From Vibrio sp. D404a (lineage in GTDB: Bacteria > Pseudomonadota > Gammaproteobacteria > Enterobacterales > Vibrionaceae): a DNA stretch of 64,000 bases. Position numbers and translations under genes: made by a program. Position 1 is the stretch's first letter; each line of letters begins with the position of its first letter. This document shows positions 36,189-45,548 of this stretch, in pieces. The notes below the pieces were generated by a model. That model saw only the letters and a program-made list of their open reading frames with translations, was not told the origin of the DNA and did no database searches. The stretch is taken from contig NZ_JAHGAJ010000044.1 of the NCBI RefSeq assembly GCF_030248535.1, positions 62,001 to 126,000 of the forward strand, written 5' to 3'.

Positions 36189-36589
36189 TTCATTCCCCCA
36201 AAGAATAAAACTCATAATTTAAGCATGTCGAGTTTCTGCTATTAAGCAAGAAAAGAGCCCTAAAAGCAGCGTAATTACTATAACAAACTTATATTTACCT
36301 GAGTGTCATAAACAGGACTAAATACTGATTCTCTGTCACTTAGTTGTTAAATTTTATTACTTACCCACTAATTCCCCCCTGTTTGTTAGACCTTTGGCTA
36401 ATTTAACAACATTGCAACATCACACTTTTAGGCTGAGGTGAGCTGTAATCCCCATAAAACAAAGACTTCCTACTCTTTTTTCCCCGACTAAAGTTGCACA
36501 GATTCCTTGACTTCTCCTTGCTATATTTCAAATCGTAACATTACGTTAACACAACAACATTCTACGGAATCGTAATAAAGGAGAAGGCA
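36189..36589. other. nhaP2-symporter divergent intergenic region
   Basis: These 400 bases carry no credible gene. They must hold the promoters of nhaP2 (leftward) and the DUF4212/SSF operon (rightward). A GACTAAAGT word at 36486-36494 recurs upstream of the DUF294 gene and, in part, upstream of acs. No strong hairpin is seen. Confidence 0.5.
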
Positions 36590-36856
36590 ATGGCGTTCGA
36601 ATCAACAGAACATGCTCAAGCCTATTGGAAAGAAAACTTGGGAATTATGGGGACTCTGCTGGCCATCTGGTTTGCAGTGTCTTATGGCGCTGGCATCTTA
36701 TTTGTCGATGCGCTTAACACCGTACAACTGGGCGGTTTCAAGCTAGGGTTTTGGTTCGCTCAACAAGGGTCGATCTACACCTTTGTCGCCTTAATCTTTG
36801 TTTACGTAGTGCGTATGAATGCGCTCGACAAGAAATACAACGTACAGGAAGACTAG
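36590..36856 (+). CDS. DUF4212 small subunit of a sodium/solute symporter
   Basis: This 88-residue membrane protein has two spans (about residues 19-38 and 55-77). It is the DUF4212 partner that accompanies a distinct class of sodium:solute symporters, as in V. cholerae VC2704. The N-terminal YWKENLGIMGTLLAIWF and mid-protein GFKLGFWFAQQGSIYTFVAL are characteristic. An AAAGGAGAAGG ribosome-binding site precedes the ATG, and the SSF gene follows after 11 bases. It presumably stabilises or gates the symporter; its exact role is unknown. Confidence 0.9.
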   Translation: MAFESTEHAQAYWKENLGIMGTLLAIWFAVSYGAGILFVDALNTVQLGGFKLGFWFAQQGSIYTFVALIFVYVVRMNALDKKYNVQED

Positions 36857-36867
36857 AGGTTTAGAAC

Positions 36868-38571
36868 ATGGATATTCAAACTTGGACGTTTATTCTCGTC
36901 GGCATCACTTTTGCACTCTACATCGGTATTGCTATCTGGGCTCGTGCTGGCTCAACCAGTGAGTTCTACGTTGCAGGCGGTGGTGTACACCCAGTAGCAA
37001 ACGGCATGGCAACAGCCGCGGACTGGATGTCAGCAGCATCATTCATCTCAATGGCAGGTATCATCTCATTCGTTGGTTACGACGGTGCAGTATATCTAAT
37101 GGGTTGGACAGGTGGTTATGTACTACTTGCACTCTGTTTAGCACCTTACCTACGTAAGTTCGGTCAGTTTACGGTTCCTGATTTCATCGGTGAGCGTTAC
37201 TACTCAAAAACGGCGCGTATGGTAGCGGTATTCTGTGCAATCTTCGTATCATTCACGTACGTTGCAGGCCAGATGCGTGGTGTGGGCGTTGTATTCTCAC
37301 GTTTCCTAGAGGTTGATATTAACCTAGGTATCATCATCGGTATGGGTATTGTGTTCTTCTACGCAGTACTTGGTGGCATGAAAGGCATCACTTATACGCA
37401 GGTAGCTCAATTCTGTGTCCTCATTTTCGCTTTCCTTGTGCCAGCTATCTTTACCTCAATCATGATGACAGGTAACCCGCTTCCACAAATCGGTATGGGT
37501 TCAACGATTTCAGGAACGGACGTTTACCTGCTCGATAAACTGGATGGGTTAACCGAAGAGCTCGGATTTACCGCCTATACCGAAGGTAATAAGAGCATGG
37601 TGGATGTATTCTTCATCTGTGCTGCTCTAATGGTGGGTACTGCGGGTCTTCCACACGTAATCATCCGTTTCTTCACGGTACCAAAAGTACGTGATGCTCG
37701 TATCTCAGCGGGTTGGGCACTACTGTTCATCTCACTACTTTACACAACAGCACCAGGTGTAGCCGCGTTTGCTCGTGTAAACATGATTGAGACAATCAAC
37801 GGTCCTGACATGCAAGGTGTTCCTGCAGCAGAAGCACCAAGCTGGTACAAAAACTGGGAAAGCACTGGTCTAGTGGGTTGGGAAGATAAGAACGGCGATG
37901 GCAAGATGTTCTACTCGGGCGATGAGCGCAACGAGATGAAGATCAACCGTGACATCATCGTACTGGCTTCTCCAGAGCTAGCAAAACTACCAAACTGGGT
38001 TGTAGCACTACTGGCAGCCGGTGGCCTTGCAGCCGCACTATCAACAGCCGCTGGTCTACTATTGGTAATCTCAACATCCATCTCGCATGACTTGTTGAAG
38101 AAAGGCTTTAGACCGAACATGACCGACAAGCAGGAGCTATTAGCCGCTCGTCTGGCAGCCATGGTCGCGATTATTGGTGCAGGTTACTTGGGTATTAACC
38201 CACCAGGCTTCGTAGCGCAGGTAGTAGCGTTTGCCTTCGGCTTAGCCGCAGCGTCCTTCTTCCCAGCGATTATCCTAGGTATCTTCTACAAGAAGATGAA
38301 CAAGGAGGGTGCGATTGCAGGTATGTTGGCAGGTATTCTATTTACCGCGTCATACATCATCTACTTCAAGTTCATCAACCCAGCAGCAAGTACACCAGAT
38401 AACTGGTGGTTCGGTATCAGCCCAGAGGGCATCGGTACGCTAGGTATGTGTCTGAACTTCGTAGTGTCTATCGCGGTGAACAAGGTGACAGCTGAAGTAC
38501 CACAAGACGTACAAGAGATGGTTGAGAACATCCGTTACCCTAAAGGTGCAGGTGCAGCTCACGACCACTAA
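36868..38571 (+). CDS. Sodium:solute symporter (SSF), probable acetate/monocarboxylate permease
   Basis: This 567-residue SSF-family transporter has about 13 membrane spans. The sodium-site region includes ATAADWMSAASFISMAGI and FVSFTYVAGQMRGVGVVFSR, and a later span is AALSTAAGLLLVISTSISHD. An insert of about 50 residues near 310-360 has an acidic loop (DKNGDGKMFYSGDE) that looks like a calcium-binding EF-hand-type DxNxDG motif. Its pairing with DUF4212 and its location in the crbR/crbS/acs neighbourhood suggest acetate or another short monocarboxylate. The substrate is inference. Confidence 0.88.
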   Translation: MDIQTWTFILVGITFALYIGIAIWARAGSTSEFYVAGGGVHPVANGMATAADWMSAASFISMAGIISFVGYDGAVYLMGWTGGYVLLALCLAPYLRKFGQFTVPDFIGERYYSKTARMVAVFCAIFVSFTYVAGQMRGVGVVFSRFLEVDINLGIIIGMGIVFFYAVLGGMKGITYTQVAQFCVLIFAFLVPAIFTSIMMTGNPLPQIGMGSTISGTDVYLLDKLDGLTEELGFTAYTEGNKSMVDVFFICAALMVGTAGLPHVIIRFFTVPKVRDARISAGWALLFISLLYTTAPGVAAFARVNMIETINGPDMQGVPAAEAPSWYKNWESTGLVGWEDKNGDGKMFYSGDERNEMKINRDIIVLASPELAKLPNWVVALLAAGGLAAALSTAAGLLLVISTSISHDLLKKGFRPNMTDKQELLAARLAAMVAIIGAGYLGINPPGFVAQVVAFAFGLAAASFFPAIILGIFYKKMNKEGAIAGMLAGILFTASYIIYFKFINPAASTPDNWWFGISPEGIGTLGMCLNFVVSIAVNKVTAEVPQDVQEMVENIRYPKGAGAAHDH

Positions 38572-38637
38572 GCCACAAGGCTTAAAACATAAAATGAACC
38601 AGTGCTTACATTGTAGGGATTAGGTACTGATTCTCAG

Positions 38638-38672
38638 AAAGCCGATACATCATGTATCGGCTTTTTCTTTTT
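38638..38672 (+). terminator. Terminator of the DUF4212/SSF operon
   Basis: The perfect GCCGATACAT / ATGTATCGGC stem is followed by TTTTTCTTTTT. Confidence 0.88.
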
Positions 38673-38717
38673 GTCCCGCCATTTATGAAAAGAAAGGGTT
38701 GTTTTTAAAATCTCATT

Positions 38718-38732
38718 TGATAATAATTATCA
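38718..38732. promoter_or_regulatory. Fur box upstream of the fagA-like gene and fumC
   Basis: TGATAAT-A-ATTATCA is a perfect 7-1-7 Fur palindrome. It lies 32-46 bases ahead of the small gene that precedes fumC, a position expected to block the promoter. Iron repression of the operon is therefore strongly suggested. Confidence 0.85.
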
Positions 38733-38763
38733 TTAACATCTAATTAACGATGGCGAGAGATTG

Positions 38764-39144
38764 ATGCAGGAACAGCAACTTATCTATTCAACTTTTTACA
38801 AAGCGCAAGACCGCTTTCTGGCTCCCGATGTGATTGAGGGATATGAGCCCAGCACAGTACAAAGCTACATTGACTGCAGTCTAGAGCTTGCGCTTCAGTA
38901 TGAAAAAGATAGTGATCATGAAAACATCTTACTGTGCGAACTGTTCCTTCGTCAGTTGTTCTTCCATCTTATCGAGGCAATCGAATCCCCTAAACGCAGT
39001 CTGACATTTCGCCGTATCTGTCTTGATTCGATCCATACCCCTTTGTTTTGCCTCAAGCGTCATTACTACCAACAACCTAACGGTAAACAGAAGTATTTAC
39101 CGCTCCAACAAACCCTACAACAAGTCCAAGCTCCACTTGGCTAA
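38764..39144 (+). CDS. Small FagA-like protein encoded upstream of fumC
   Basis: This 126-residue soluble, helical protein has no signal peptide. The start is the ATG at 38764; a TTG precedes it directly. I do not recognise a named domain with certainty. Its size, its place immediately before fumC (12 bases) and control by a perfect Fur box match the Fur-associated gene fagA of the Pseudomonas aeruginosa fagA-fumC-orfX-sodA operon. The segment FRRICLDSIHTPLFCLKRHY looks like the conserved core. Function is unknown; a role during iron starvation is inferred from the operator. Confidence 0.6.
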   Translation: MQEQQLIYSTFYKAQDRFLAPDVIEGYEPSTVQSYIDCSLELALQYEKDSDHENILLCELFLRQLFFHLIEAIESPKRSLTFRRICLDSIHTPLFCLKRHYYQQPNGKQKYLPLQQTLQQVQAPLG

Positions 39145-39156
39145 CAAGGATCCAGC

Positions 39157-40542
39157 ATGACCCAAGAATTTCGAATCGAAAAAGACAGCATGGGTGAAGT
39201 AAAAGTGCCAGCCAATGCACTTTACCAAGCACAAACCCAGCGCGCCGCTGATAACTTCTCTTTCAGTTCGCACACGATGCCTGCCAGCTTCATTCAAGCA
39301 CTGGCTTTCATCAAACAAGCAGCCGCTAACACCAATGCACAATTGGGTCATCTTGAGGGCGATATTGCTCATGCCATTATCGATGCCAGTCAAGAGATCA
39401 TCGATGGCCAACACCTTGAACAGTTCCCTGTCGATGTCTATCAAACCGGTTCAGGCACCAGCTCGAATATGAATGCCAATGAAGTGATCGCCACTTTGGC
39501 TTCACGCGCACTGCAAGGGGATGTTAGCCCGAACGACCACGTGAACATGGGCCAGAGCAGCAACGATGTGGTACCGACAGCAATCCAAGTCAGCGTGGCA
39601 TTAACGGTAGAGAAGCAGCTACTGCCAGCACTTGCACACCTATCAGATGTGTTAGCCACTAAACAGATGCAGGTTGCCGATGTGGTCAAGACAGGTCGCA
39701 CTCACCTAATGGATGCCATGCCAATCACTCTCGCTCAAGAGTTAGGTGGTTGGAAATTCCAAATTGACCATGCAAAACAAGGTATTGAGTTGAGCTTGGA
39801 GGCGGTAAAAGCACTCGCTCAGGGTGGAACAGCGGTCGGAACCGGGATCAATGCCGATCCGCGATTTGCAGATGCCTTCGCGCACAACCTATCTCAAACA
39901 ACGAAATTGCAATTTAGTTCGAGCGAAAACTTCTTCTTTAATCTCAGCAGCCAAGATGCGATCGTTGCCCTATCTGGACAGCTTAAAACCGCAGCAGTTG
40001 CGATCATGAAGATCGCAAACGATCTTCGCTGGATGAACTCTGGCCCACTGGCTGGCCTTGGTGAAATTGAACTGCAGGCGCTTCAACCAGGCTCTTCTAT
40101 CATGCCAGGCAAAGTAAACCCTGTGATCCCAGAAGCAGCAGCAATGGCGGCAGCGCAAGTGATTGGTAACGACACCACCATCACAGTCGCAGGTCAATCT
40201 GGCAACTTCCAACTCAATGTGATGCTACCTGTCATTGCACACAATGTGCTTGAGAGCATCGAACTACTGAGCAACGGCTCGGTGGCACTGGCAGATAAAG
40301 CCGTATCTACCTTCACCGTTCGTCAAGATAACCTTGATGAAGCCCTCGCGAAGAACCCGATTCTAGTGACGGCACTCAACCCAGTTATTGGTTACCTAAA
40401 AGCCGCAGACATCGCCAAAAAGGCGTACAAAGAAGGCCTGCCAATCTTAGATGTAGCAGAACGTGAAACCGACATCCCACGTGAAGAGCTAGCAAGCTTA
40501 TTGAACCCAAGTCAGCTGACTAAAGGCGGAATTGCCGGCTAA
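39157..40542 (+). CDS. fumC: Class II fumarate hydratase FumC
   Basis: FumC is the iron-independent, oxidation-resistant fumarase of the citric acid cycle. The 461-residue protein has the superfamily signature GSSIMPGKVNP, with the Gly that marks fumarase, and GSGTSSNMNANEV and TGRTHLMDA active-site regions. It follows the fagA-like gene by 12 bases and so falls under the same Fur box. This fits replacing iron-sulfur fumarases when iron is scarce. It converges on crbS across a bidirectional terminator. Confidence 0.97.
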   Translation: MTQEFRIEKDSMGEVKVPANALYQAQTQRAADNFSFSSHTMPASFIQALAFIKQAAANTNAQLGHLEGDIAHAIIDASQEIIDGQHLEQFPVDVYQTGSGTSSNMNANEVIATLASRALQGDVSPNDHVNMGQSSNDVVPTAIQVSVALTVEKQLLPALAHLSDVLATKQMQVADVVKTGRTHLMDAMPITLAQELGGWKFQIDHAKQGIELSLEAVKALAQGGTAVGTGINADPRFADAFAHNLSQTTKLQFSSSENFFFNLSSQDAIVALSGQLKTAAVAIMKIANDLRWMNSGPLAGLGEIELQALQPGSSIMPGKVNPVIPEAAAMAAAQVIGNDTTITVAGQSGNFQLNVMLPVIAHNVLESIELLSNGSVALADKAVSTFTVRQDNLDEALAKNPILVTALNPVIGYLKAADIAKKAYKEGLPILDVAERETDIPREELASLLNPSQLTKGGIAG

Positions 40543-40553
40543 TCAAGCCCAAT

Positions 40554-40586
40554 AAAAAAGCGAAGCCGGAGTTGGCTTCGCTTTTG
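40554..40586. terminator. Bidirectional terminator between fumC and crbS
   Basis: The GCGAAGCC / GGCTTCGC stem with A and T flanks lies between convergent genes. Confidence 0.88.
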
Positions 40587-40609
40587 GCCTACTATGATCC
40601 AAATGCTAA

Positions 40610-43600
40610 TTAAGCGACACGATTGAGTACTGCTCTTAGCTTGAGTGGCTTAACTGGCTTGGCAATAAAGCTGAAACCATGCGCTTTGATGGCCGCTAAC
40701 ATGTCATCGGTACGATCCGCACTGATAATCACCCCTTCGAAACTATCACCCAGTCTCAAGCGGCATTGCTGCAGAACTTCGAGGCCGGTGCGCCCATTAT
40801 CGAGTCGATAATCCGAGAAGATCACATCCGGTTGCCAACTGTCTTCCAGACACTTCAAGCTCTCAACCAGATCCCCCGCAGTTCGTACATCGCATCCCCA
40901 ACGACCAATCAGGTTCTCCATGCCGACCAGAATGTCTCGCTCGTTATCCACACACAGGATTTTCAGTTGGGCTATTTCGCTGTTGACGGTCGGTGCCGCC
41001 ACTTGCGGTGCAGTAACCACCTTCTCAGCTCGTGGCAAGGTAATCGAGAACACGCTACCTTCATCGGGCCACGAGCGCATCGAGATTTCATGCCCGAGTA
41101 CGTGTGCAATACCTTTCGATATCGCTAAGCCAAGTCCAAGTCCCTGATCGGAACGTACTTGGCTACCACGGGTAAACTCTTCAAAGATCTCTTGCTGTTT
41201 ATCTTCATCGATACCAGTGCCGTTATCCCATACGTCAATACGCACTCGACCATTCACACGCCGTGCACCCAATACAACTTTACCACTTGGGTTATAGCGA
41301 AACGCATTGGTCAAAAAGTTCTGAATCACGCGACGCAGCAGTTTCGGATCCGACTGAATAAACAGCGATGATGGCACCATATGAAAATCGATATTCTGCT
41401 GCCCTGCCAAGGCGCTAAATTCTGCATTAAGGTTGGACAATACATCATTGATAGCAAAACCATGAACATTGGTTTCTAGCTTTCCCGATTCCAAGCGCGA
41501 GATATCAAGCAAGTCACCAATCAAGTCCTCTGCCGCACCGAGTGCACTCTCGATGTGCGAAGAGAGTTGCTTAACTTCTTGCTCTTTCGCAACCTCCGAC
41601 AACGAAGAAGCAAACAATCGCGCCGCATTCAATGGCTGCATTAAGTCGTGGCTCACCGCCGCTAAGAAACGTGATTTGGATTGCGACTCTTGTTCTGATA
41701 TCTGCGTTGCTTTCACCAAGCGCTGGTTGAGCTTTTCAAGCTCTTGGGTTCGCTCATGAACGCGAGTTTCCAAACTTTCATTGGCATCTTTTAGCGCCTG
41801 CTCCGCCTGTCTAAACACCGTGATATCGGTAAAGCTCATTACAAACCCGCCACTCGGCATCGGGTTACCTTGCACCTCTATCACGCGTCCATCCGGTCGT
41901 ACCCTTGATGAAGTGTGGCGCGTACCATGCTCTAGGTGGAAGATGCGTCGCTTCACATGATCTTCAGGGTCGCCCGGGCCACACAGACCTTGCTCCGCAT
42001 TATGACGAATCACGTCGGCAATTGGCCGTCCGACCTGAATCAATCCACTGGGGAATTCAAACAGCTCAAGGTAACGCTGGTTCCAGGCCACCAAACGTAA
42101 TTGTTGGTCGACTACTGCAATGCCTTGACCTATATGCTCAATCGCTCCTTGTAGCAATCCACGACTGAAATCATACAATTCAGAGGCCTCATCAACGATG
42201 GTTGCCACCTCTTCAAGCTGCATGTTTCTTCCCTGCAAAGCGGAAGTAAGTACTAACTTAGCCGAAGAGGCACCAAACACCCCCGCCAGTACACGCTCGG
42301 CATGACGAATCAGGCTAGCAGGTGATTGTTGGTTGGGTAACAGCGGTTGACCTTGCTGCTGCCAATACGCTTGAAAGGCACTCTTAGCACGCTTGCGCCC
42401 AACAAAACGAGATGCGAGCATCTCTAGCTCTGCAACGGTAACCCGGCTTTGATAAAGGCTCATGTTCTCGTTTTCAGGCAAAGGTGCACCAACAAATGCC
42501 GCTGATTGTAAGCGCTCACTTAGGCTTGGTCTGGTCGACAGCGACACCACCACATAACAGAGTGTATTTACGGTTATGCTGAGTACGATACCCCAGTTAG
42601 AGCTGCTGACATCCAAGTTCGCTAACAGGTCGGGTGGCGTGATCAGCCACAGCAACAAATTGCTCTCTTGGTCACCCGCGAGCATGCTGGTTTGGCTCAT
42701 CAAGGTAATCAACCAGATGATAGAACCAAACAACAGGCCAACATACACGCCTTTGCGATTACCCAAGCGCCAATACATTCCGCCAATCAACGCTGGCGCA
42801 AACTGTGCAATCGCGGCAAACGAGAGAAAACCTATCGCAGAGAGTGAGTGAATACTATCTAATGCTTGATAGAAGCCCCATGCGCCTAGCAGCAACAATA
42901 GGATAAGCGCACGGCGAATCACCAACAGCAACCCAGAGAAGTGTCGGTGAGTGCGCTGAGTCAGTCGCATCCGGCGCAGCAATAACGGCATCACCAGATC
43001 ATTGGAAACCATGATCGCCAGCGCAATCGTAGAAACGATCACCATGCCACTCGCGGCCGAGGTGCCGCCTAAAAAAGCCAGCAAGGCGATATTATTTGCG
43101 CCTTCCGCCATTGGCAGGCTAATCACATAGGTATCGGCAGGCATGCCCGTCAAGAGCCCTTGCCCTGCCCAGGCAATCGGCAATACAAACAGTCCCATCA
43201 AGATCAGGTAAACCGGGAATAGCCAACGCGCGGTATGCAGGTCTTGTGGCCTTTCATTCTCCACCACCATGGTATGAAACTGCCTTGGCAGACACACGAT
43301 CGCCAGCATGGTTAAAACCGTGTGGATAATAAGAGTGGGAATATTGGGCGACTCATAGGTCTGCGCAGCGACCTCAAGCAAGTCAATTTTATCGCTGCTG
43401 GTCGCTAGGTAGATGATGAACAAGCCGACAATCAAAAACGCCACCAGCTTAACGATCGACTCAAACGCGACCGCCATCATCATCCCACGGTGATGCTCGG
43501 TATTATCAATATGACGCGTACCAAACAGCATGGTGAATATCGCCAGCGCACCGACCACGAACCATGAAACGTGATAATCCTGATACCCAAAATCTTGCGC

Positions 43601-44041
43601 CAGACTCGGCGCAACAATATCCAGCCCCATGGTGATGCCACGCAGCTGCAGGGCAATATAAGGCAGAATACCAACTACCGCGATGATGGTTACTGTTACC
43701 GCTAGCCCTTGTGATTTGCCATAGCGCGCAGCAATAAAGTCGGCAATTGAGGTGATGTGTTCGCGCTTGGCAATAACAATAAGCCGCGCCAAGATCCGCC
43801 AACACAAAGTAAAAACCAGAATTGGGGCTACGTAGATAGGAAGAAAAGACCAAGGGTTATTGCTGGCCTGCCCCACGGTGCCGTAAAAGGTCCACGAGGT
43901 ACAGTAAACCGCAATCGACAAGCTATAGATCCACGGTCGCCAGCGCGACAACCAGCGCGTCTGTCGGTCTCCATACCAAGCAATTAAAAACAGCACCCCC
44001 AGATAGGCGAGTGAGACGGGGATTACGATCCATCCTTGCAT
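40610..44041 (-). CDS. crbS: SSF-domain hybrid sensor histidine kinase CrbS
   Basis: This giant fused receptor is a sodium/solute-symporter domain joined to a kinase, which senses or transports a substrate and signals the acetate switch. The ATG at 44041 (AAGGA ribosome-binding site) gives 1143 residues. The first 500 or so form 13 membrane spans of the SSF fold. A STAC-like linker, a PAS domain (EHIGQGIAVVDQQLRLVAWN) and a coiled coil follow. The dimerisation helix has His798 (AVSHDLMQPLNA), then the ATPase domain (DNGTGID, GLGLGLAI) and a C-terminal receiver with Asp1077 (IFSDYRLD). The kinase and receiver residues are intact. In V. cholerae it partners CrbR to activate acs. Confidence 0.9.
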   Translation of the reverse strand: MQGWIVIPVSLAYLGVLFLIAWYGDRQTRWLSRWRPWIYSLSIAVYCTSWTFYGTVGQASNNPWSFLPIYVAPILVFTLCWRILARLIVIAKREHITSIADFIAARYGKSQGLAVTVTIIAVVGILPYIALQLRGITMGLDIVAPSLAQDFGYQDYHVSWFVVGALAIFTMLFGTRHIDNTEHHRGMMMAVAFESIVKLVAFLIVGLFIIYLATSSDKIDLLEVAAQTYESPNIPTLIIHTVLTMLAIVCLPRQFHTMVVENERPQDLHTARWLFPVYLILMGLFVLPIAWAGQGLLTGMPADTYVISLPMAEGANNIALLAFLGGTSAASGMVIVSTIALAIMVSNDLVMPLLLRRMRLTQRTHRHFSGLLLVIRRALILLLLLGAWGFYQALDSIHSLSAIGFLSFAAIAQFAPALIGGMYWRLGNRKGVYVGLLFGSIIWLITLMSQTSMLAGDQESNLLLWLITPPDLLANLDVSSSNWGIVLSITVNTLCYVVVSLSTRPSLSERLQSAAFVGAPLPENENMSLYQSRVTVAELEMLASRFVGRKRAKSAFQAYWQQQGQPLLPNQQSPASLIRHAERVLAGVFGASSAKLVLTSALQGRNMQLEEVATIVDEASELYDFSRGLLQGAIEHIGQGIAVVDQQLRLVAWNQRYLELFEFPSGLIQVGRPIADVIRHNAEQGLCGPGDPEDHVKRRIFHLEHGTRHTSSRVRPDGRVIEVQGNPMPSGGFVMSFTDITVFRQAEQALKDANESLETRVHERTQELEKLNQRLVKATQISEQESQSKSRFLAAVSHDLMQPLNAARLFASSLSEVAKEQEVKQLSSHIESALGAAEDLIGDLLDISRLESGKLETNVHGFAINDVLSNLNAEFSALAGQQNIDFHMVPSSLFIQSDPKLLRRVIQNFLTNAFRYNPSGKVVLGARRVNGRVRIDVWDNGTGIDEDKQQEIFEEFTRGSQVRSDQGLGLGLAISKGIAHVLGHEISMRSWPDEGSVFSITLPRAEKVVTAPQVAAPTVNSEIAQLKILCVDNERDILVGMENLIGRWGCDVRTAGDLVESLKCLEDSWQPDVIFSDYRLDNGRTGLEVLQQCRLRLGDSFEGVIISADRTDDMLAAIKAHGFSFIAKPVKPLKLRAVLNRVA

Positions 44042-44061
44042 TGCGAGTCCTTTCTTTCCAT

Positions 44062-44093
44062 AAAAAACCTCTCCATAAGGGAGAGGTTTCATT
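44062..44093 (-). terminator. Terminator/attenuator hairpin directly ahead of crbS
   Basis: On the minus strand AACCTCTCC / GGAGAGGTT form a strong stem followed by six T residues, ending 20 bases before the crbS start. It looks like the HcaT-like gene's terminator but is so close to crbS that it also has attenuator geometry. Confidence 0.75.
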
Positions 44094-44149
44094 TAACTAA
44101 GGAAGTGTCAGCAACACAATCAGGTCGATTAATTTCTGTGCTTCAGGCT

Positions 44150-45337
44150 CTAATTCTCTGCTTTCGCTGGTACTGCATCCAAATCAACATCGACCACGGA
44201 ACTGCGCTCATCCAACTTAATAAACAGAGCCAGTACACCCATTGCCGCCATCACCCAGAAAATGTTCGCGCCCCACAATTCATAACCCCAACCACTCAGA
44301 GTGGTCATCAATGCGATAAACGCACCAAGCGGAATCGCATTATAGAGTGCTTGCAGTGCCACCATCTTATTCTCTTCTTCAGATTGTATATACTGAATGG
44401 CAGCAATGTGTGCCATTGCGAATGTCACACCATGCAGCAACTGCACTAATACCAAGCCGAAGATATCGGTTGTCGATGCCGTAATACCCCAACGTGCAAT
44501 CACGCCCAGCGCAGCAATAACAAATAGCGTTCTGAGTGCCATCCCAGAGAAGAGACGCTTACTCAATGCAAACACCCCCACTTCAGCAACGACACCTAAG
44601 CTCCACAAGTAGCCGATGATGGCTTCGGAGTGGCCCGCTTCCTTCCAATAAATCGCGCTGAAACTGTAGTAAGCAGCGTGACTGCCCTGCAGCAGCGCCA
44701 TCAACGCAAGGAACTTCACAACCGAGCGCTCACGCATCAATGCTCCTAACTTTGGACGTACTTGGTGCTGTTCGGATTGCGTCACTGGCATTAGGTTCGG
44801 GTTTCTCATTGCCAGTATCAGAGATACAAACACACCAGCCAATGCCGTATATAAAATCATATCAGTGCCATACTGCGCCACCAGATAGCCAACTACAGTT
44901 GAGCCTGCAATAAAAGCAATCGAACCCCAGAGTCGTGTGCGGCCATAGTCCAATACCTTAAGTCGGCTGTAGTAGTTCGCCATCGCATCAGACAGTGGCA
45001 CAACTGGTCCACAACAGAGGTTAAACAAGATGGTCGCTAGCAGCATTAATAGGAAGCTACCACCGGTAAAGAAGTGAAACGCGACAAAAATCAGCGCAGC
45101 TAAACTCAGCCAGCGCAGCGCAGGCATTAAGTGCTCCGCTTTGTGGACACGCGGTGTGATCAACAGGTTCGCCACACATCGCGTCGCAAAACCCACACCA
45201 ATCAATACACCAATATCACCTGCCGACACCCCTTGGTCTTCGAACCATAATGCCCAAAACGGCAGATAGACACCGTAAGCGAAAAAGAAACCGATGAAAT
45301 ACTGAGATATCCATCCATAAGGGGAAGGGTTAAACAT
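44150..45337 (-). CDS. MFS transporter, HcaT (3-phenylpropionate permease) family
   Basis: This 395-residue major-facilitator protein has 12 membrane spans. The N-terminal PYGWISQYFIGFFFAYGVYL and the loop PVVPLSDAMANYY...YGRTRLWGSI are the HcaT/LacY-like family pattern. The substrate is uncertain; the aromatic-acid label comes from E. coli HcaT and no degradation genes are nearby. It lies upstream of crbS in the same direction, 108 bases away, and is divergent from the DUF294 gene. Confidence 0.8.
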   Translation of the reverse strand: MFNPSPYGWISQYFIGFFFAYGVYLPFWALWFEDQGVSAGDIGVLIGVGFATRCVANLLITPRVHKAEHLMPALRWLSLAALIFVAFHFFTGGSFLLMLLATILFNLCCGPVVPLSDAMANYYSRLKVLDYGRTRLWGSIAFIAGSTVVGYLVAQYGTDMILYTALAGVFVSLILAMRNPNLMPVTQSEQHQVRPKLGALMRERSVVKFLALMALLQGSHAAYYSFSAIYWKEAGHSEAIIGYLWSLGVVAEVGVFALSKRLFSGMALRTLFVIAALGVIARWGITASTTDIFGLVLVQLLHGVTFAMAHIAAIQYIQSEEENKMVALQALYNAIPLGAFIALMTTLSGWGYELWGANIFWVMAAMGVLALFIKLDERSSVVDVDLDAVPAKAEN

Positions 45338-45548
45338 ATATATACCTATATAAACGATTGCAAAGAGGCAGCGGAGATTATGCCTCTACATAATCATATG
45401 AAAAAGGGAATAATTACTGCTTTGAGTTTCCTTGTTATCAATGACTGCATCGCCGAGGAAAATCGTACGTTTAGACTAAAGTCGTCTGGAGCTTCAGTGA
45501 GTTTTTGTCAGACTTAACTTTAGGTTCTTCACTCTATCTGCGACGCTT

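Noticed and set aside
36508..36525. TTGACTTCTCCTTGCT resembling a sigma-54 promoter
   Set aside because: The nearly invariant GG of the -24 element is missing.
40766..44093. Several plus-strand frames of 60-120 codons opposite crbS
   Set aside because: They overlap a well-supported 1143-residue gene, have no recognisable domains and no ribosome-binding sites.
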